Below are positions 35,653 through 45,635 of a DNA stretch of 64,000 bases, piece after piece; position 1 is the stretch's first letter; the number at the start of each line of letters is the position of its first letter. The translations under genes and the position numbers were made by a program. The notes under the pieces were generated by a model. It did not search any database, was not told the DNA's origin, and saw only the letters and a program-made list of their open reading frames with translations. Where the stretch lies: positions 1 through 64,000 of the forward strand of contig JADLFW010000007.1 of NCBI GenBank assembly GCA_020849615.1, in the 5' to 3' direction. This stretch comes from Phycisphaerales bacterium (GTDB lineage Bacteria; Planctomycetota; Phycisphaerae; Phycisphaerales; UBA1924).

Positions 35653-36972
35653 ATGACCGCCCCGCCTCCCAGCCCGGTCGATCAGGACCCGCATGTCCTC
35701 CCATCCGCCTACGTGACGGCGGCGATCCCCGGCATCGGCGGCTCGCTGAAGCAGCGCCCCGAGGACTTTCTCGTCGAAGAAATGTCGCAGTACGAGCCCT
35801 GCGGCGAGGGCGAGCACCTGTACCTGTTCATCGAGAAACGGGACCTTTCCACCCAGCAGCTCGTGTCGATCGTCGCGGAGCACTTCGGGGTGGACCGCCG
35901 GGCGGTCGGCTACGCCGGCATGACGGACAAGCTGGCGATCACCAGGCAGGTCATTTCCATCCACACGCCGGGCCGGTCGATCGACGATTTTGCCATGCTC
36001 CGGCACGACCGCATCTCGGTGCTGTGGGCCGACCGCCACACCAACAAGCTCCGCGTCGGCCATCTGCGCGGCAACCGGTTTTCAATCCGCATCCGCGGCG
36101 TGGAGCCGTCATCCGTGCTCCGCGCCAGCAGGGTCCTTGACATCCTCGAGCGGACGGGTCTGCCCAACCGCATCGGAGAGCAGCGTTTCGGCCTGCTGCA
36201 GAACAACCACCTGATCGGACGGGCCATGATCATGGGCGACTTCGACACCGCGGTGTCGCTGCTTCTCGCGCCCTCGCCGCAGCGGCCCGAACTCAACGCC
36301 GAAGCGCGGGCGAGCTTTCTGGCCGGCGACTTCGCGCGGGCCCGGGATGCGTTCCATCATTCGGCCCGGGCCGAGCGGGCGGTGCTGCTCGCGCTCTCGC
36401 GCGGCGCCTCGCCGGTCAAGGCGTTCCTGCGGCTGGACCCGGTGCTGAAGGGCTTCTTCCTGTCGGCTTTCCAATCGGCGGTGTTCAACGCGGTGCTGGA
36501 TGGGAGGGTCGCGGACGCATCCTTCGGCACGCTGCGGCCCGGCGACCTGGCGGTGAAGCACATCAACGGCGCGGTATTCAACGTGGATGATGCCGTGCTC
36601 ACCGACCCGGGCACCACGGAACGACTTGCATCCTTCGAGATCAGCCCGTCAGGCCCGGTCTGGGGGGTGTCGATGCGACGGGCCGGCGGGGAGGTCGGGG
36701 AGGCGGAACTCGCGGCGCTGGCCCGGGCCGGGGTGACTCCTGATGATCTGGAACGCTTCGATCGGACGAACCGCGACCTGATCAACGGGACGCGCCGGGC
36801 GCTGCGTGCGCCGGTGATGCACCCGCAGGTCGAGGGCGGCGTGGATGAGCATGGCGCGTACGTCCGGTGCGCGTTCGATCTTCCCAAGGGCTCGTTCGCG
36901 ACGGTGGTCATGGGCGAAGTGATGAAGTGCGCCGCGGCCCCGGATGAGGGGGCGGAGCCGGAGGCCGAATGA
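35653..36972 (+). CDS. truD: tRNA pseudouridine(13) synthase TruD
   Basis: A 439-residue pseudouridine synthase that modifies U13 of tRNA-Glu. The catalytic segment AVGYAGMTDKLAITRQ carries the key Asp92. The insertion domain typical of TruD is present, and the C-terminal motif QSAVFNAVL follows. KQRPEDFLVEE at the N-terminus is a family mark. It is somewhat longer than the E. coli enzyme (about 350). The start follows the nuclease gene by 13 nt. Confidence 0.93.
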   Translation: MTAPPPSPVDQDPHVLPSAYVTAAIPGIGGSLKQRPEDFLVEEMSQYEPCGEGEHLYLFIEKRDLSTQQLVSIVAEHFGVDRRAVGYAGMTDKLAITRQVISIHTPGRSIDDFAMLRHDRISVLWADRHTNKLRVGHLRGNRFSIRIRGVEPSSVLRASRVLDILERTGLPNRIGEQRFGLLQNNHLIGRAMIMGDFDTAVSLLLAPSPQRPELNAEARASFLAGDFARARDAFHHSARAERAVLLALSRGASPVKAFLRLDPVLKGFFLSAFQSAVFNAVLDGRVADASFGTLRPGDLAVKHINGAVFNVDDAVLTDPGTTERLASFEISPSGPVWGVSMRRAGGEVGEAELAALARAGVTPDDLERFDRTNRDLINGTRRALRAPVMHPQVEGGVDEHGAYVRCAFDLPKGSFATVVMGEVMKCAAAPDEGAEPEAE

Positions 36973-37011
36973 CGGGCCCGGCGATGCCGGCATCACCTAC
37001 AGTCGGGGCCG

Positions 37012-37671
37012 ATGAGCACTCCGCGGGTCACGATGATCTGTTTCGACTGGGGCGGCGTGGTGGTCAGGATCTGCCGGTCCTGGCAGGAAGGGTGTGCGCG
37101 GGCCGGGCTGCCGGTGAGGGCCGACACGGCATCGGAAGAGGTAAAGGCGCGGCGCCGCGCGATCGCGGAGGGGTTCCAGGTCGGCGCCATGACCCCGGCC
37201 GAGTTCTACTCCCGGTTGTCGCAGGCGACGGGCGGCGCATACTCCGCGGCCGAAGTGCAGCGGATCCACCACGCCTGGCTCATCGAGGAGTACGCCGGGA
37301 TCGGTGAAGTCGTCGATTCCCTGGTGCGGCTCGACGGCGTGGACACGGGCCTGCTCTCGAACACCAACGAAGAGCACTGGCGGCGGCACCAGCGGGAGCT
37401 GTGCGCGGGCCTCGAGTGTTTCCCGACGGTTTCGCGCCTCCGCCACCGGCACGCGAGCCACCTGCTCAAGCTCGCCAAGCCCGGCCTCGACATCTACCAC
37501 GCGTTTGTGGCCAGAACGGGGCACCGGGCGGGAGGGATCCTCTTCTTCGACGACCTGGAGGAGAACATCATCGCGGCCCGCGCCGCGGGGTGGAACGCCG
37601 AGCGCATCGACCACACCGGCGACACGGCGGGCCAGATCCGCGGCCACCTCCGCGCGTACGGCGTCATGTGA
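37012..37671 (+). CDS. HAD-superfamily phosphatase, YihX-like
   Basis: A 219-residue HAD subfamily IA protein. Motif I is FDWGGVV with the nucleophile Asp12; motif II is LLSNTNEEHW, the Lys is in LAKPGLDIY, and motif IV is ILFFDDLEENI. The FDxGGVV version, with Gly in place of the second Asp, is found in YihX-type sugar-phosphate phosphatases. Substrate unknown. TACAGT lies 8 nt before the ATG. Confidence 0.85.
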   Translation: MSTPRVTMICFDWGGVVVRICRSWQEGCARAGLPVRADTASEEVKARRRAIAEGFQVGAMTPAEFYSRLSQATGGAYSAAEVQRIHHAWLIEEYAGIGEVVDSLVRLDGVDTGLLSNTNEEHWRRHQRELCAGLECFPTVSRLRHRHASHLLKLAKPGLDIYHAFVARTGHRAGGILFFDDLEENIIAARAAGWNAERIDHTGDTAGQIRGHLRAYGVM

Positions 37672-37686
37672 GCCGGGCCTGGGCCC

Positions 37687-40053
37687 TCACGCGCGATCAA
37701 CGGCGACATCGAGTTCGAGCGTCGCGGGCGCGAGGCATTCGGTATCGGTGCAGGCCTGGAAGGTGACGCCCAGGAGCGGCCGGCCCGACCACGCGCCGTG
37801 CAGTTCCACCGCGATGGAAACCTGGAGCTCGCCCTTGTACACGCGGGTTTCGCCGCCGGGCCCGTAGGGTTCGCCGGGCGGGTAATCCGCGTACGCAGCG
37901 AGCCCGGTGCCGGCGAGCGTGCCGATGCGGAACGGCATGAGCCCGGCGGCGCCGGGGCCGGGATCAGCGGCGAGAATGTGGTAACCGGGCGCGATCCGGA
38001 TGAACAGCTCGAGCGGCGCGGGGCGATCGGGCCCGACGGTGATCCGCTCCTCGTTGGCGAAGACCTCGACGGGCGAGAAGGGCTCGGTCTCCGCCGCTGC
38101 GGGCGGCGCGTTGTCGCTGACCGGGCCCAGCGCGGCGGTCAGGCGGTCGGGAGCGCTCTGCAACAGCCTGAACAGGCCGCGCACGCCGTTGGCAACACCG
38201 ACCGGGGATTCGGCGATCGCGCTGCTGAGCGATGCCAGCACCTCCACCGCCTCATCTTGAAGCTCCTTGTCAGGGTCGCGCTCGGCCAGGTCGAGGAGCG
38301 CGTGCAGCAGAACCGTGCGGGCGCACGGAACAGCGCCATCGTGGGCCGACCGCGGGCGGATGAACAGGTCGGATGCATCGTTCGCTGAATCCATGTACGC
38401 ACCCGAAGCATCCTTGAACCGCCGGGCCGCTGCTCCGAGGAGCTCACGCGCCCACGCGGCGGGATCCGGGCCGCCTGAATCTCTTCGATCTTCGCGGACC
38501 AGTTCGAGCAGACCCGCCGCCAGGAACGCGTAATCCTCCAGGACGCCATCAGCGCCCGCCACTCCCGCGCGGGCGGTGCGGATCAGCGAACCGTCGGGCC
38601 GGCGCATCTCGCGATGGATGAACGATGCGGCCGCCCGGGCCGCGTCGAGGTATCTGCACTCACCCAGAACGCGGCCACCCCGGGCGAGCGCCGCGATCAT
38701 CAACCCGTTCCAGCCCGCGATCACCTTGTCATCGCGGTGCGGCTGCTTACGCCCGGCGCGAGCCTTGTACAGCCGATCGTTGATCCGCTCGAGCCGCGCC
38801 GCGAAATCGGATTCCGCGAAACCCAGCACGGCGGCGATGCGATCGGGCCGGTCATCCAGCCGCAGCACGCTCCGGGCGGGCTCGCCGGGATGGTGCGGGT
38901 CGCGGAAGTTGGGCCCGGCGTCGAGGCCGTAAACCCGCTTGGCCAATCCCGAGTCCTCGCCGAGCACCTCGTCGAACTCGGCGCTGGTCCACAGGTAGTT
39001 CAGGCCTTCGCGGTGATCGACCTCGGCATCCTGCGCGCTGCAGAACCCTCCCGACGGCGCGCTCATCTCGGCGAGCACGTAGTCCAGCGTCCGGCGCGCG
39101 ATCGAGGCGTACCAGAGATCGCTGTAGACCTCCGAGGCCCGGAGGTAGGTCGAGGCAAGCTGCGCGTTGTCGTACAGCATCTTCTCGAAGTGCGGCACGA
39201 GCCAGTGCTCATCCACGCTGTAGCGGTGAAAACCGCCGCCGACCTGGTCGAACACGCCGCCGCGGGCCATCGCGTCAAGAGAGCCCCGGACCGCCTCGTC
39301 GATCGCCGCGCGAGTCGCCTCATCGCCGGCTAGCTCGCGTACCTCGAGCAGCAGGTCGATGAAGACAGGCTGCGGGAACTTGGGCGCACGGCCGAATCCG
39401 CCGTTCTGACGGTCGAAGATCCGCAGCAGCACCCCTACCGCGTCCGTCACGTGCCGGGCGCCGACGGCCACCGGCTCGCCGGGGCGCGCCCGCTCCGCAA
39501 CCGCATCGGCGAGCGCTTCGCTCTGCGCCAGCACCTCGGCCCGGCGATCGCGCCAGGCGATGCCGATCGCGTCCAGCACCTGCGGCCAGCTCGGCCGGCC
39601 CATCGCGGGCTCCGGCGGAAAGTACGTGCCGCACCAGAACGGCATCAGCGTTTCGGGGGTGAGGAAGCAGTTCATGGGCCACCCGCCCTGGCCCGTCATC
39701 GCCAGAAGGGCGTTCATGTACGCATCATCAACATCGGGGTGCTCCTCCCGATCGAGCTTGATGCACACGTAGCGGCTGTTCATCAGACCGGCGATGGCGT
39801 CGCTCTCGAAGCACTCCCGCTCCATCACGTGGCACCAGTAGCACGTCGAGTACCCGACGGAGAGCAGGATGGGCACATCACGCCGCCGCGCTTCCTCGAA
39901 CGCTTCGCGGCCCCAGGGCCACCAATCGACGGGATTGCGGGCGTGCTGCAGCAGGTACGGGCTGGATTCATGGATGAGCCGGTTGGCCCGCCCGGTCGGC
40001 GCATCGCCGTCGCGCCCGCCACGTTGCGATTCGCTTCCGACCGGACCCGTCAT
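37687..40053 (-). CDS. YyaL/DUF255 thioredoxin-domain protein fused to a DsbD-alpha-like domain
   Basis: This 788-residue protein starts with the DUF255 thioredoxin fold ([20 protein letters not shown]; redox motif [10 protein letters not shown] with Cys71 and Cys74). An (alpha/alpha)6-barrel-like part follows, as in YyaL and mammalian SPATA20 ([40 protein letters not shown]). The last 120 residues (about 665-788) form an extra beta domain with [17 protein letters not shown], resembling the N-terminal domain of DsbD. GGAGGAAGAG precedes the ATG at 40053. No signal peptide is seen, which is odd for a DsbD-type domain. The family's function is not settled. Confidence 0.88.
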   Translation of the reverse strand: MTGPVGSESQRGGRDGDAPTGRANRLIHESSPYLLQHARNPVDWWPWGREAFEEARRRDVPILLSVGYSTCYWCHVMERECFESDAIAGLMNSRYVCIKLDREEHPDVDDAYMNALLAMTGQGGWPMNCFLTPETLMPFWCGTYFPPEPAMGRPSWPQVLDAIGIAWRDRRAEVLAQSEALADAVAERARPGEPVAVGARHVTDAVGVLLRIFDRQNGGFGRAPKFPQPVFIDLLLEVRELAGDEATRAAIDEAVRGSLDAMARGGVFDQVGGGFHRYSVDEHWLVPHFEKMLYDNAQLASTYLRASEVYSDLWYASIARRTLDYVLAEMSAPSGGFCSAQDAEVDHREGLNYLWTSAEFDEVLGEDSGLAKRVYGLDAGPNFRDPHHPGEPARSVLRLDDRPDRIAAVLGFAESDFAARLERINDRLYKARAGRKQPHRDDKVIAGWNGLMIAALARGGRVLGECRYLDAARAAASFIHREMRRPDGSLIRTARAGVAGADGVLEDYAFLAAGLLELVREDRRDSGGPDPAAWARELLGAAARRFKDASGAYMDSANDASDLFIRPRSAHDGAVPCARTVLLHALLDLAERDPDKELQDEAVEVLASLSSAIAESPVGVANGVRGLFRLLQSAPDRLTAALGPVSDNAPPAAAETEPFSPVEVFANEERITVGPDRPAPLELFIRIAPGYHILAADPGPGAAGLMPFRIGTLAGTGLAAYADYPPGEPYGPGGETRVYKGELQVSIAVELHGAWSGRPLLGVTFQACTDTECLAPATLELDVAVDRA

Positions 40054-40073
40054 GAGCTCTTCCTCCCGCCCGT

Positions 40074-41069
40074 TCACCGCCGTCGCGTCTGCGCAGCTCC
40101 CAGCCGCTTGACAATCAGGGCCACTACCGAGCCGCCATCGCCCGGATCCCACACCGCGGGCAGCGCCGACTCCTCCCTCGTTTCCGCCCCGCGCTGCGAC
40201 GGCGCGCCCACCATGACCCGGGCCGCGGTGGCGCTCGACCGCAGCACCGAATCGACCGGCAGCCGAACCCCGAGCACGGTCACCGTCGCATCAATGACCC
40301 GGGGCTCCCCCTCCTGGCCCCTCAGCAGATGATCGCGCTGAGCTTCGAACCGGGCGCTGTAGGCCCGCGCTGCATCGTTCAGGTCCGATTGAAGCTCCGC
40401 GGCCGTGCGGGAGCGATCGGGCCGGGGGCCCGCGCCCCTGGCGATAGCCGTGATCGCCCGCCGAAGCGCGAAGATCTGCTCGCCCAGCCGCTCTCTCACC
40501 TCCAGCAGTTGACCCCCCCCGGCCTGCACCAGCGCGGGAATCCCGATCGCGAACAGCCGCACCCCCATCCGCGCCTCGGCCTGCTGAGCGACCGAAGTCG
40601 GGTGCGCCCGCATTACCATCAGTTCGTGCCGGGCCGCGAATCGGTCCAGGCCCGCCGATACAGGCACACAGATCCCCGGGTCAGGCCCGCCCTTGAGCAC
40701 ATCCCCTGCAACCGCATCCAGGTAGGTCTTCTCATCATCAAAGAGGCCGGGCCGCATGAACGGCCGCAGTCCGGTCAGCGATCCATCCCGATCGATCCGG
40801 TCGCAGGCCCGGCGGACATCCTCGCCGATGTCCTCTCCGGCCACGCGGGATGACAGCACCCCCGCCTTCCACAGCGGCATCAGCCACTGCCAACTCTCGA
40901 CGAACTTGCGGTACCGGGGCGATCGCGACGCCGCTTCCAGGGCCGCCGCGGCGCCGCCACCCGCCAGCGGAGCGGGCAGCATGGTCACCACCTCTTCGCC
41001 CAGCAGCAGGCCCGCCATCGCGGGAGGCTCGCGTGTAGTGAGGTGGTATGGACTGACGGCGACGATCAT
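40074..41069 (-). CDS. conserved-looking protein of unknown function
   Basis: I do not recognise this 331-residue protein. It begins with a stretch of the form [20 protein letters not shown] and is mostly helical and soluble, without signal peptide or membrane helix. It includes segments such as [17 protein letters not shown] and [21 protein letters not shown]. It is 20 nt upstream of the YyaL-like gene on the same strand. TACCCT lies 5 nt before the ATG, suggesting a leaderless start and its own promoter. Confidence 0.7.
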   Translation of the reverse strand: MIVAVSPYHLTTREPPAMAGLLLGEEVVTMLPAPLAGGGAAAALEAASRSPRYRKFVESWQWLMPLWKAGVLSSRVAGEDIGEDVRRACDRIDRDGSLTGLRPFMRPGLFDDEKTYLDAVAGDVLKGGPDPGICVPVSAGLDRFAARHELMVMRAHPTSVAQQAEARMGVRLFAIGIPALVQAGGGQLLEVRERLGEQIFALRRAITAIARGAGPRPDRSRTAAELQSDLNDAARAYSARFEAQRDHLLRGQEGEPRVIDATVTVLGVRLPVDSVLRSSATAARVMVGAPSQRGAETREESALPAVWDPGDGGSVVALIVKRLGAAQTRRR

Positions 41070-41119
41070 CCCGGAGGGTAGAGTCGCCGCGCCGGCCCGG
41101 TCGGGGGTGTCCTCCCGAC

Positions 41120-42148
41120 TCAGGGCTTGTACCCCTTGGGATGGCGGCTGAACCAGCGCCAGGCCGATCCCACAATCTCATCCAGGTCCGTGATCCGGGC
41201 CTGCCACCCCAGTTCCCGCCCGATCTTCTCTGCCTGAGCGAACAACCGCGGCGGGTCGCCGGCGCGGCGGGGCTCCTCACGCACGGTGAAATCCCGGCCC
41301 GAGACTCGCTTGACGGAGGCGATGATCTCGCGGACGGAGTAACCGCGGCCGATGCCGAGGTTGTACGCCCGGCGTTCCCCGGGGCGGAGCGCCTCGAGGA
41401 CCTTCACGTGGGCATCCACGAGGTCCTCAACGTGCACGTAGTCGCGGATGCACGTGCCATCCGGCGTTGGGTAGTCGGTCCCGAAGACCGAGAGGGCGGG
41501 CCGAAGACCCAGCGCGCTCTGGATGGCCGACGGGATGATGTGCGTCTCGGGGTCGTGGTCCTCGCCGAGCAGCCCGGTGCGGTCGCACCCCGCGACGTTG
41601 AAATACCGCAGACAGGCGAAGCCGAAGGAGCGCCCTCCACGACGCTGCGACTCGGCGAAGTCATCCAGGATGTGCTCGAACTGGAGCTTGGTGCGTCCGT
41701 ACGGGCTGATCGGGTGTTGCGGGCAGGTCTCGAGGATCGGCACCAGGTGCTCGGGGGGCTGCCCGTAGGTGGCACATGATGATGAGAAGACGAACTTCTC
41801 GACACCGGCGGCCTGGCAGGACTCCAGAAGCGCCACACCCGCGGCGATGTTCTGGCGGTAGTAGTCGAGGGGCCGATCGACCGACTCGCCCACATAGGTC
41901 AGCGCCGCGAAGTGCATCACCGCTCTGGCCCCGTGCTGCAGGAGCGCCGGCTCTACCGTGGCCCGGTCGCCGACATCAGCCTTTACAAACGTCAGCCTGC
42001 CGCCGGCTTCGGCCGACAGTAGCTCGATGGCCCGGTTGTGGCCGCGCGAGAGATTGTCGATCGCCAGCACCCGGTGACCGTCGGCGAGCAGCCGTCGCAC
42101 CGCGTGAGACCCGATGTAGCCGGCGGCGCCGGTGACCAGAATCGTCAT
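41120..42148 (-). CDS. galE: UDP-glucose 4-epimerase
   Basis: A 342-residue short-chain dehydrogenase-type epimerase interconverting UDP-glucose and UDP-galactose. NAD motif TGAAGYIGSHAVRRLL; catalytic Ser in SSSCATYG and Tyr-Lys in YGRTK; substrate region RYFNVAGCDRTG; and CIRDYVHVEDLVDAHV. The start overlaps the end of lgt (ATGA), making it the last gene of tatD-lgt-galE. Confidence 0.95.
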   Translation of the reverse strand: MTILVTGAAGYIGSHAVRRLLADGHRVLAIDNLSRGHNRAIELLSAEAGGRLTFVKADVGDRATVEPALLQHGARAVMHFAALTYVGESVDRPLDYYRQNIAAGVALLESCQAAGVEKFVFSSSCATYGQPPEHLVPILETCPQHPISPYGRTKLQFEHILDDFAESQRRGGRSFGFACLRYFNVAGCDRTGLLGEDHDPETHIIPSAIQSALGLRPALSVFGTDYPTPDGTCIRDYVHVEDLVDAHVKVLEALRPGERRAYNLGIGRGYSVREIIASVKRVSGRDFTVREEPRRAGDPPRLFAQAEKIGRELGWQARITDLDEIVGSAWRWFSRHPKGYKP

Positions 42149-43230
42149 ACCTTCTCCTGCTGCAAGCCGGGGAAGCGGAGCCTACGCGCCCACCCGCCGA
42201 TCGGCTCGACGGGCCGCCGCTGCACAATCACCAGGCCGACCGCCCCCACCACGAACATCGCGACGCTGAGCCACTGCCCGCGGCTCAGGCCCAGCACCCG
42301 CTGGGCCGCGAGGTGCGCATCCGGAAGCCGCCAGAACTCGGTGATCACGCGCAGCACACCGTACGTCATCATGAACCAGCACCCGATCACCCCGGGCTTG
42401 CGCGGGCGGCGCCAGATCCACCACAGCACGAGGGTCAGCACGACGCCATCGGTGAAGGCCTGGTAGAGCTGCGACGGGTGCCGCGAGTTGAGCACCGGGT
42501 CCAGGATCGCCGCCGCCTCCGCCGAGCCGTGCTGCAAGCGATCGACCAGCGCCTTGACCCCCGCGTACCACGCCCGATCGTCGATCGAAGTCACGCCGGG
42601 CACGAGCCGGGCCAGCACGGCCTCCCGCGCGGGCGTCAGCTCATCGGGCCGCAACTCCCCGAGAAGCTCCTGGGGGAACTTCACGGCCCACCACGGCGCC
42701 GGCTCGCCGGGCCCGGCCACGATCCGCCCCAGCAGTTCGCCGTTGATGAAGTTGGCCACTCGCCCCAGCCCCAGCCCGATCGGGCACGCGAGCGCGGTGA
42801 TATCCAGCAGGTGCAGGGCCGGGACGCCGTCGCGCCGGACCCCCGTCTCATCCCGTCGGCCCCGCGCAATCAGGCAGCAGGCGATGATCACGCCGATCAT
42901 GCCCCCGTGGCTCGACATGCCCCCCTCGTTTACGCGCAGCGCGCCCCACCACGGCGGTTCCGGGCCGAACGTGATCAGCAGCTCGGGCTTGTAGAAGGCG
43001 ATGTACCCCAGCCGCCCGCCCAGCACGACCCCCACCACGCAGTACAGCATCGCATCGGTCACGCGCTGCGGCGACAGCAGGATCAGCCCGCGCCTGGAGC
43101 ACCACTGCAGGATCGCCCACGCGATCACGAACCCGGCACCGTACGACAGCCCGTACCAGCGGAGCCCGAAGTTCCCGGAGATCTGCAGCAGGAACGGGTT
43201 CAGGTCATGAAGCCACGCCGCGAGCGTCAT
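42145..43230 (-). CDS. lgt: prolipoprotein diacylglyceryl transferase
   Basis: Lgt transfers diacylglycerol to the lipobox Cys of prolipoproteins in the inner membrane. The 361-residue protein has about seven membrane segments. Signature motifs: GGMSSHGGMIG and the Lgt pattern GRVANFINGELLGR, and RHPSQLYQAFTDG. A hydrophilic insert of about 70 residues after the signature makes it longer than the usual 280-300. The ATG at 43230 overlaps the tatD stop. At least one lipoprotein (4904-5773) in this window would be a substrate. Confidence 0.94.
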   Translation of the reverse strand: MTLAAWLHDLNPFLLQISGNFGLRWYGLSYGAGFVIAWAILQWCSRRGLILLSPQRVTDAMLYCVVGVVLGGRLGYIAFYKPELLITFGPEPPWWGALRVNEGGMSSHGGMIGVIIACCLIARGRRDETGVRRDGVPALHLLDITALACPIGLGLGRVANFINGELLGRIVAGPGEPAPWWAVKFPQELLGELRPDELTPAREAVLARLVPGVTSIDDRAWYAGVKALVDRLQHGSAEAAAILDPVLNSRHPSQLYQAFTDGVVLTLVLWWIWRRPRKPGVIGCWFMMTYGVLRVITEFWRLPDAHLAAQRVLGLSRGQWLSVAMFVVGAVGLVIVQRRPVEPIGGWARRLRFPGLQQEKV

Positions 43231-44042
43231 CGGGCCGGCTCCGGCGAAGGACGGGCCGGGCCCGCGGCGACCCCGAAGAACCGTTCCGTGTTGCGGTCGA
43301 TCGCGGCGTGGAAATCCTCCCAGCGCTCGCCCCGCACCTCCGCCAGCCGCCGGGCCGTCACGGCCGACATCCACGGCTCGCAGGGCCGAACCCCGCGGTG
43401 CGGATCGGGAGACAGGAAGGGCGCATCGGTCTCGACCATGATGCGGTCGAGCGGGACGAGCTTTGCGGCCAGCCTGACTTCCTCGGCGTTGCGGTAGGTC
43501 GCCACCCCGGTGAATGAGATCATCGCGCCAAGGTCCAGGGCCTTGCGGGCATCATCCACGGTGCCGGTGAAGCAGTGGAAGACCATCCGCGCGGGGTCGA
43601 ACCCCGAAGCCCGCAGTACCGGGATCAGGTCATCAAAGGCCTCGCGGCAGTGCAGCACGATCGGCTTGGAAAGCCCTGAGCCCGCCAGCCCGCGCAGGAA
43701 GGCCAACTGCTCATCCAGCACCGCCCGCTGCACGTCCCTCGCCGGGCGGTCGTAGTGATTGTCGAGGCCCAGTTCACCCCACGCGACGCACCTGGGATTC
43801 GACCCGACGCGGCGCAGGTTTTCCCACCGGTGCGGGCCCTGGTCGGCGTAGAGCGGGTGAACCCCGGCGGTGCACCACACGTTCGGGTATCGATCGGCGA
43901 TTTCCAGGGCGGTCAGGCAGTCCTGGGTGGTGGTCGAGATCGTGATCGCGCCCAAAACACCCTCCCGCCGGGCCGTCGCCAGCACCTCGGGGATGCGCCC
44001 GGTGAAATCCGGGAACGTCAGGTGGCAGTGGGTGTCGATCAC
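43227..44042 (-). CDS. tatD: TatD family metal-dependent DNase
   Basis: A 271-residue TatD-type hydrolase (TIM barrel). Metal ligands are the N-terminal HxH in IDTHCHLTFPDF, Glu in AWGELGLDNHYD, His in IVLHCREAFDD, His in MVFHCFTGT, and Asp in MVETDAPFLSPDPHRG. I chose the GTG at 44042, which gives the standard family N-terminus. There is no ribosome site there; TATCCT lies 6 nt upstream. It heads the tatD-lgt-galE operon. Confidence 0.93.
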   Translation of the reverse strand: MIDTHCHLTFPDFTGRIPEVLATARREGVLGAITISTTTQDCLTALEIADRYPNVWCTAGVHPLYADQGPHRWENLRRVGSNPRCVAWGELGLDNHYDRPARDVQRAVLDEQLAFLRGLAGSGLSKPIVLHCREAFDDLIPVLRASGFDPARMVFHCFTGTVDDARKALDLGAMISFTGVATYRNAEEVRLAAKLVPLDRIMVETDAPFLSPDPHRGVRPCEPWMSAVTARRLAEVRGERWEDFHAAIDRNTERFFGVAAGPARPSPEPAR

Positions 44043-44048
44043 GGCAGG

Positions 44049-44054
44049 AGGATA
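44049..44054 (-). promoter_or_regulatory. -10-like TATCCT, leaderless tatD start
   Basis: On the minus strand TATCCT ends 6 nt before the GTG start. The nearby CCTCCT is the opposite of a ribosome site, so a leaderless mRNA is the simplest reading. Confidence 0.5.
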
Positions 44055-44148
44055 CGGCCCGACGGGCCCGGCATCCCGCCCGTTGACCGTTCCCGGCGCA
44101 AATCCGCCGGGGGGTTTACACTCCCGCACCCGCGTACAGGAGATCCCG

Positions 44149-45630
44149 GTGTTCCGACACTTGCGCAGTTGCTGCATCGCGTTGCTGGCCGTGCTGTCGA
44201 TCGCCCGACCGGCGGCCGCGCAGGACTACGACCGCTGGTACACCGTCAGCATGGGCGGGCAGCGGGCCGGCTGGATGCACGCCCGGCAGGAAACCCGGGA
44301 GGACCTGATCACGACGGGTGGCGAAATGACGCTCTCCATCAAGCGGGACGCCATCGAGATCTCGATCTCCATCGCCTCCGAGTTCATCGAGACCGCCGAC
44401 GGCAAACCCGTCTCCATGCGCCTGGAACGGCGCCTCGGCAACGCGACTGTCATCCAGGACTACACGTTCAAGCCCGATGCGATCGAGTTGTTGAGCAGGG
44501 AGGGCGATGTTGAGACCCGCGCCCGGCTCGCCCTGCCCACGGGAACCTGGCTCACGCCCGCGGCCGCATCGCTGTACGGCCAGCAGCGCCTCAAGGCCGG
44601 CGCCGACAAGATCGTGATCCGCACCATCGACGCCATGAGCGGGCCCGAGATCATCACGAGCACGCGCTCGGAGTTCTCCAAGGCCACGCTCGATGTGCTG
44701 GGGCAGTCGATGCCCGTCACCCGCAGCTCGGTCGTCAGCAGCGCCTCGCCCGGCGTCAAGATGATCGAGTTCCTCGACGACCAGGGTGTGCCCGTGCGGT
44801 CCGAAACTTCATTCGGGGGTCTGGCCCTGACCGTGGAGGCCGCCGAGAAATCGACCGCCCTCGCCCGCGGCGATGCGCCCGAGCTCATGCTCGACACGTT
44901 CATCCGGCCCGACCGCGCGATCAAGGCGCCTCGGGGGTTGAGCAAGGCGGCGTACACGCTTTCCATCCGCTCCAACGCGATGCCCGCCCTGCCCGATACC
45001 GGCACGCAGACTGTCAAGGTCCTGGATGCTGCCCGGACATCGGTCACGGTCGCCGCCCGCGAGCCCCGGCCCGCGCCCGCGGAGGACCTGGACAACCCCG
45101 CCTTCCTGGCTTCGTCGAGCGCGATCAACATCGCGGATGATCGGGTGAAGGCCCTCAGGGACCGCGCGGTGCGCAGCGCGCCGCCTGAGCCGCCGGCCCG
45201 GGCCGAGGCCATCCGCCGGTTCGTGCACGGCTACATCAAGACCAAGGATCTGACCGTGGCCTTCGGGACCGCCTCGGAGGTGGCCCGGACGGCCGAGGGC
45301 GACTGCACCGAGCACGCCGTGCTGCTGGCGGCGCTCCTGCGCGCCGACGGCATCCCGTCTCGGGTCGTGAGCGGGCTGATCTACGCCGACCAGTTCGCGG
45401 GCCAGCGCGGCATCTTCGGCTACCACATGTGGAGCCAGGCCCTGCTCGAAGTTGATGGCCAACAGCGCTGGATCGATCTCGACGCCACGCTCCCCGACAC
45501 GACCCCCTTCGACGCCACGCACATCGCGCTGGCCGTTTCCGCCCTCGCCGACACCGAAACCCAGTCGACGCTGCTCTCGATCGCGCCCCTCCTGGGGAAC
45601 CTCGACATCACCGTCGATTCCTGCGAGTAA
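44149..45630 (+). CDS. secreted transglutaminase-like protein
   Basis: A 493-residue exported protein. The GTG at 44149 has CAGGAG 6 nt upstream and starts a signal peptide ending at PAAAQDY. The C-terminal transglutaminase-like domain (about 355-480) has the catalytic triad: Cys386 in EGDCTEHAVLLAALLRADGI, His426 in GYHMWSQ and Asp443 in WIDLDAT. The N-terminal 330 residues form beta-rich repeats (DUF3108-like in look). Members of this fold cut or cross-link peptides, but the substrate is unknown. It is 5 nt upstream of nnrD. Confidence 0.85.
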   Translation: MFRHLRSCCIALLAVLSIARPAAAQDYDRWYTVSMGGQRAGWMHARQETREDLITTGGEMTLSIKRDAIEISISIASEFIETADGKPVSMRLERRLGNATVIQDYTFKPDAIELLSREGDVETRARLALPTGTWLTPAAASLYGQQRLKAGADKIVIRTIDAMSGPEIITSTRSEFSKATLDVLGQSMPVTRSSVVSSASPGVKMIEFLDDQGVPVRSETSFGGLALTVEAAEKSTALARGDAPELMLDTFIRPDRAIKAPRGLSKAAYTLSIRSNAMPALPDTGTQTVKVLDAARTSVTVAAREPRPAPAEDLDNPAFLASSSAINIADDRVKALRDRAVRSAPPEPPARAEAIRRFVHGYIKTKDLTVAFGTASEVARTAEGDCTEHAVLLAALLRADGIPSRVVSGLIYADQFAGQRGIFGYHMWSQALLEVDGQQRWIDLDATLPDTTPFDATHIALAVSALADTETQSTLLSIAPLLGNLDITVDSCE

Positions 45631-45635
45631 CCCGC

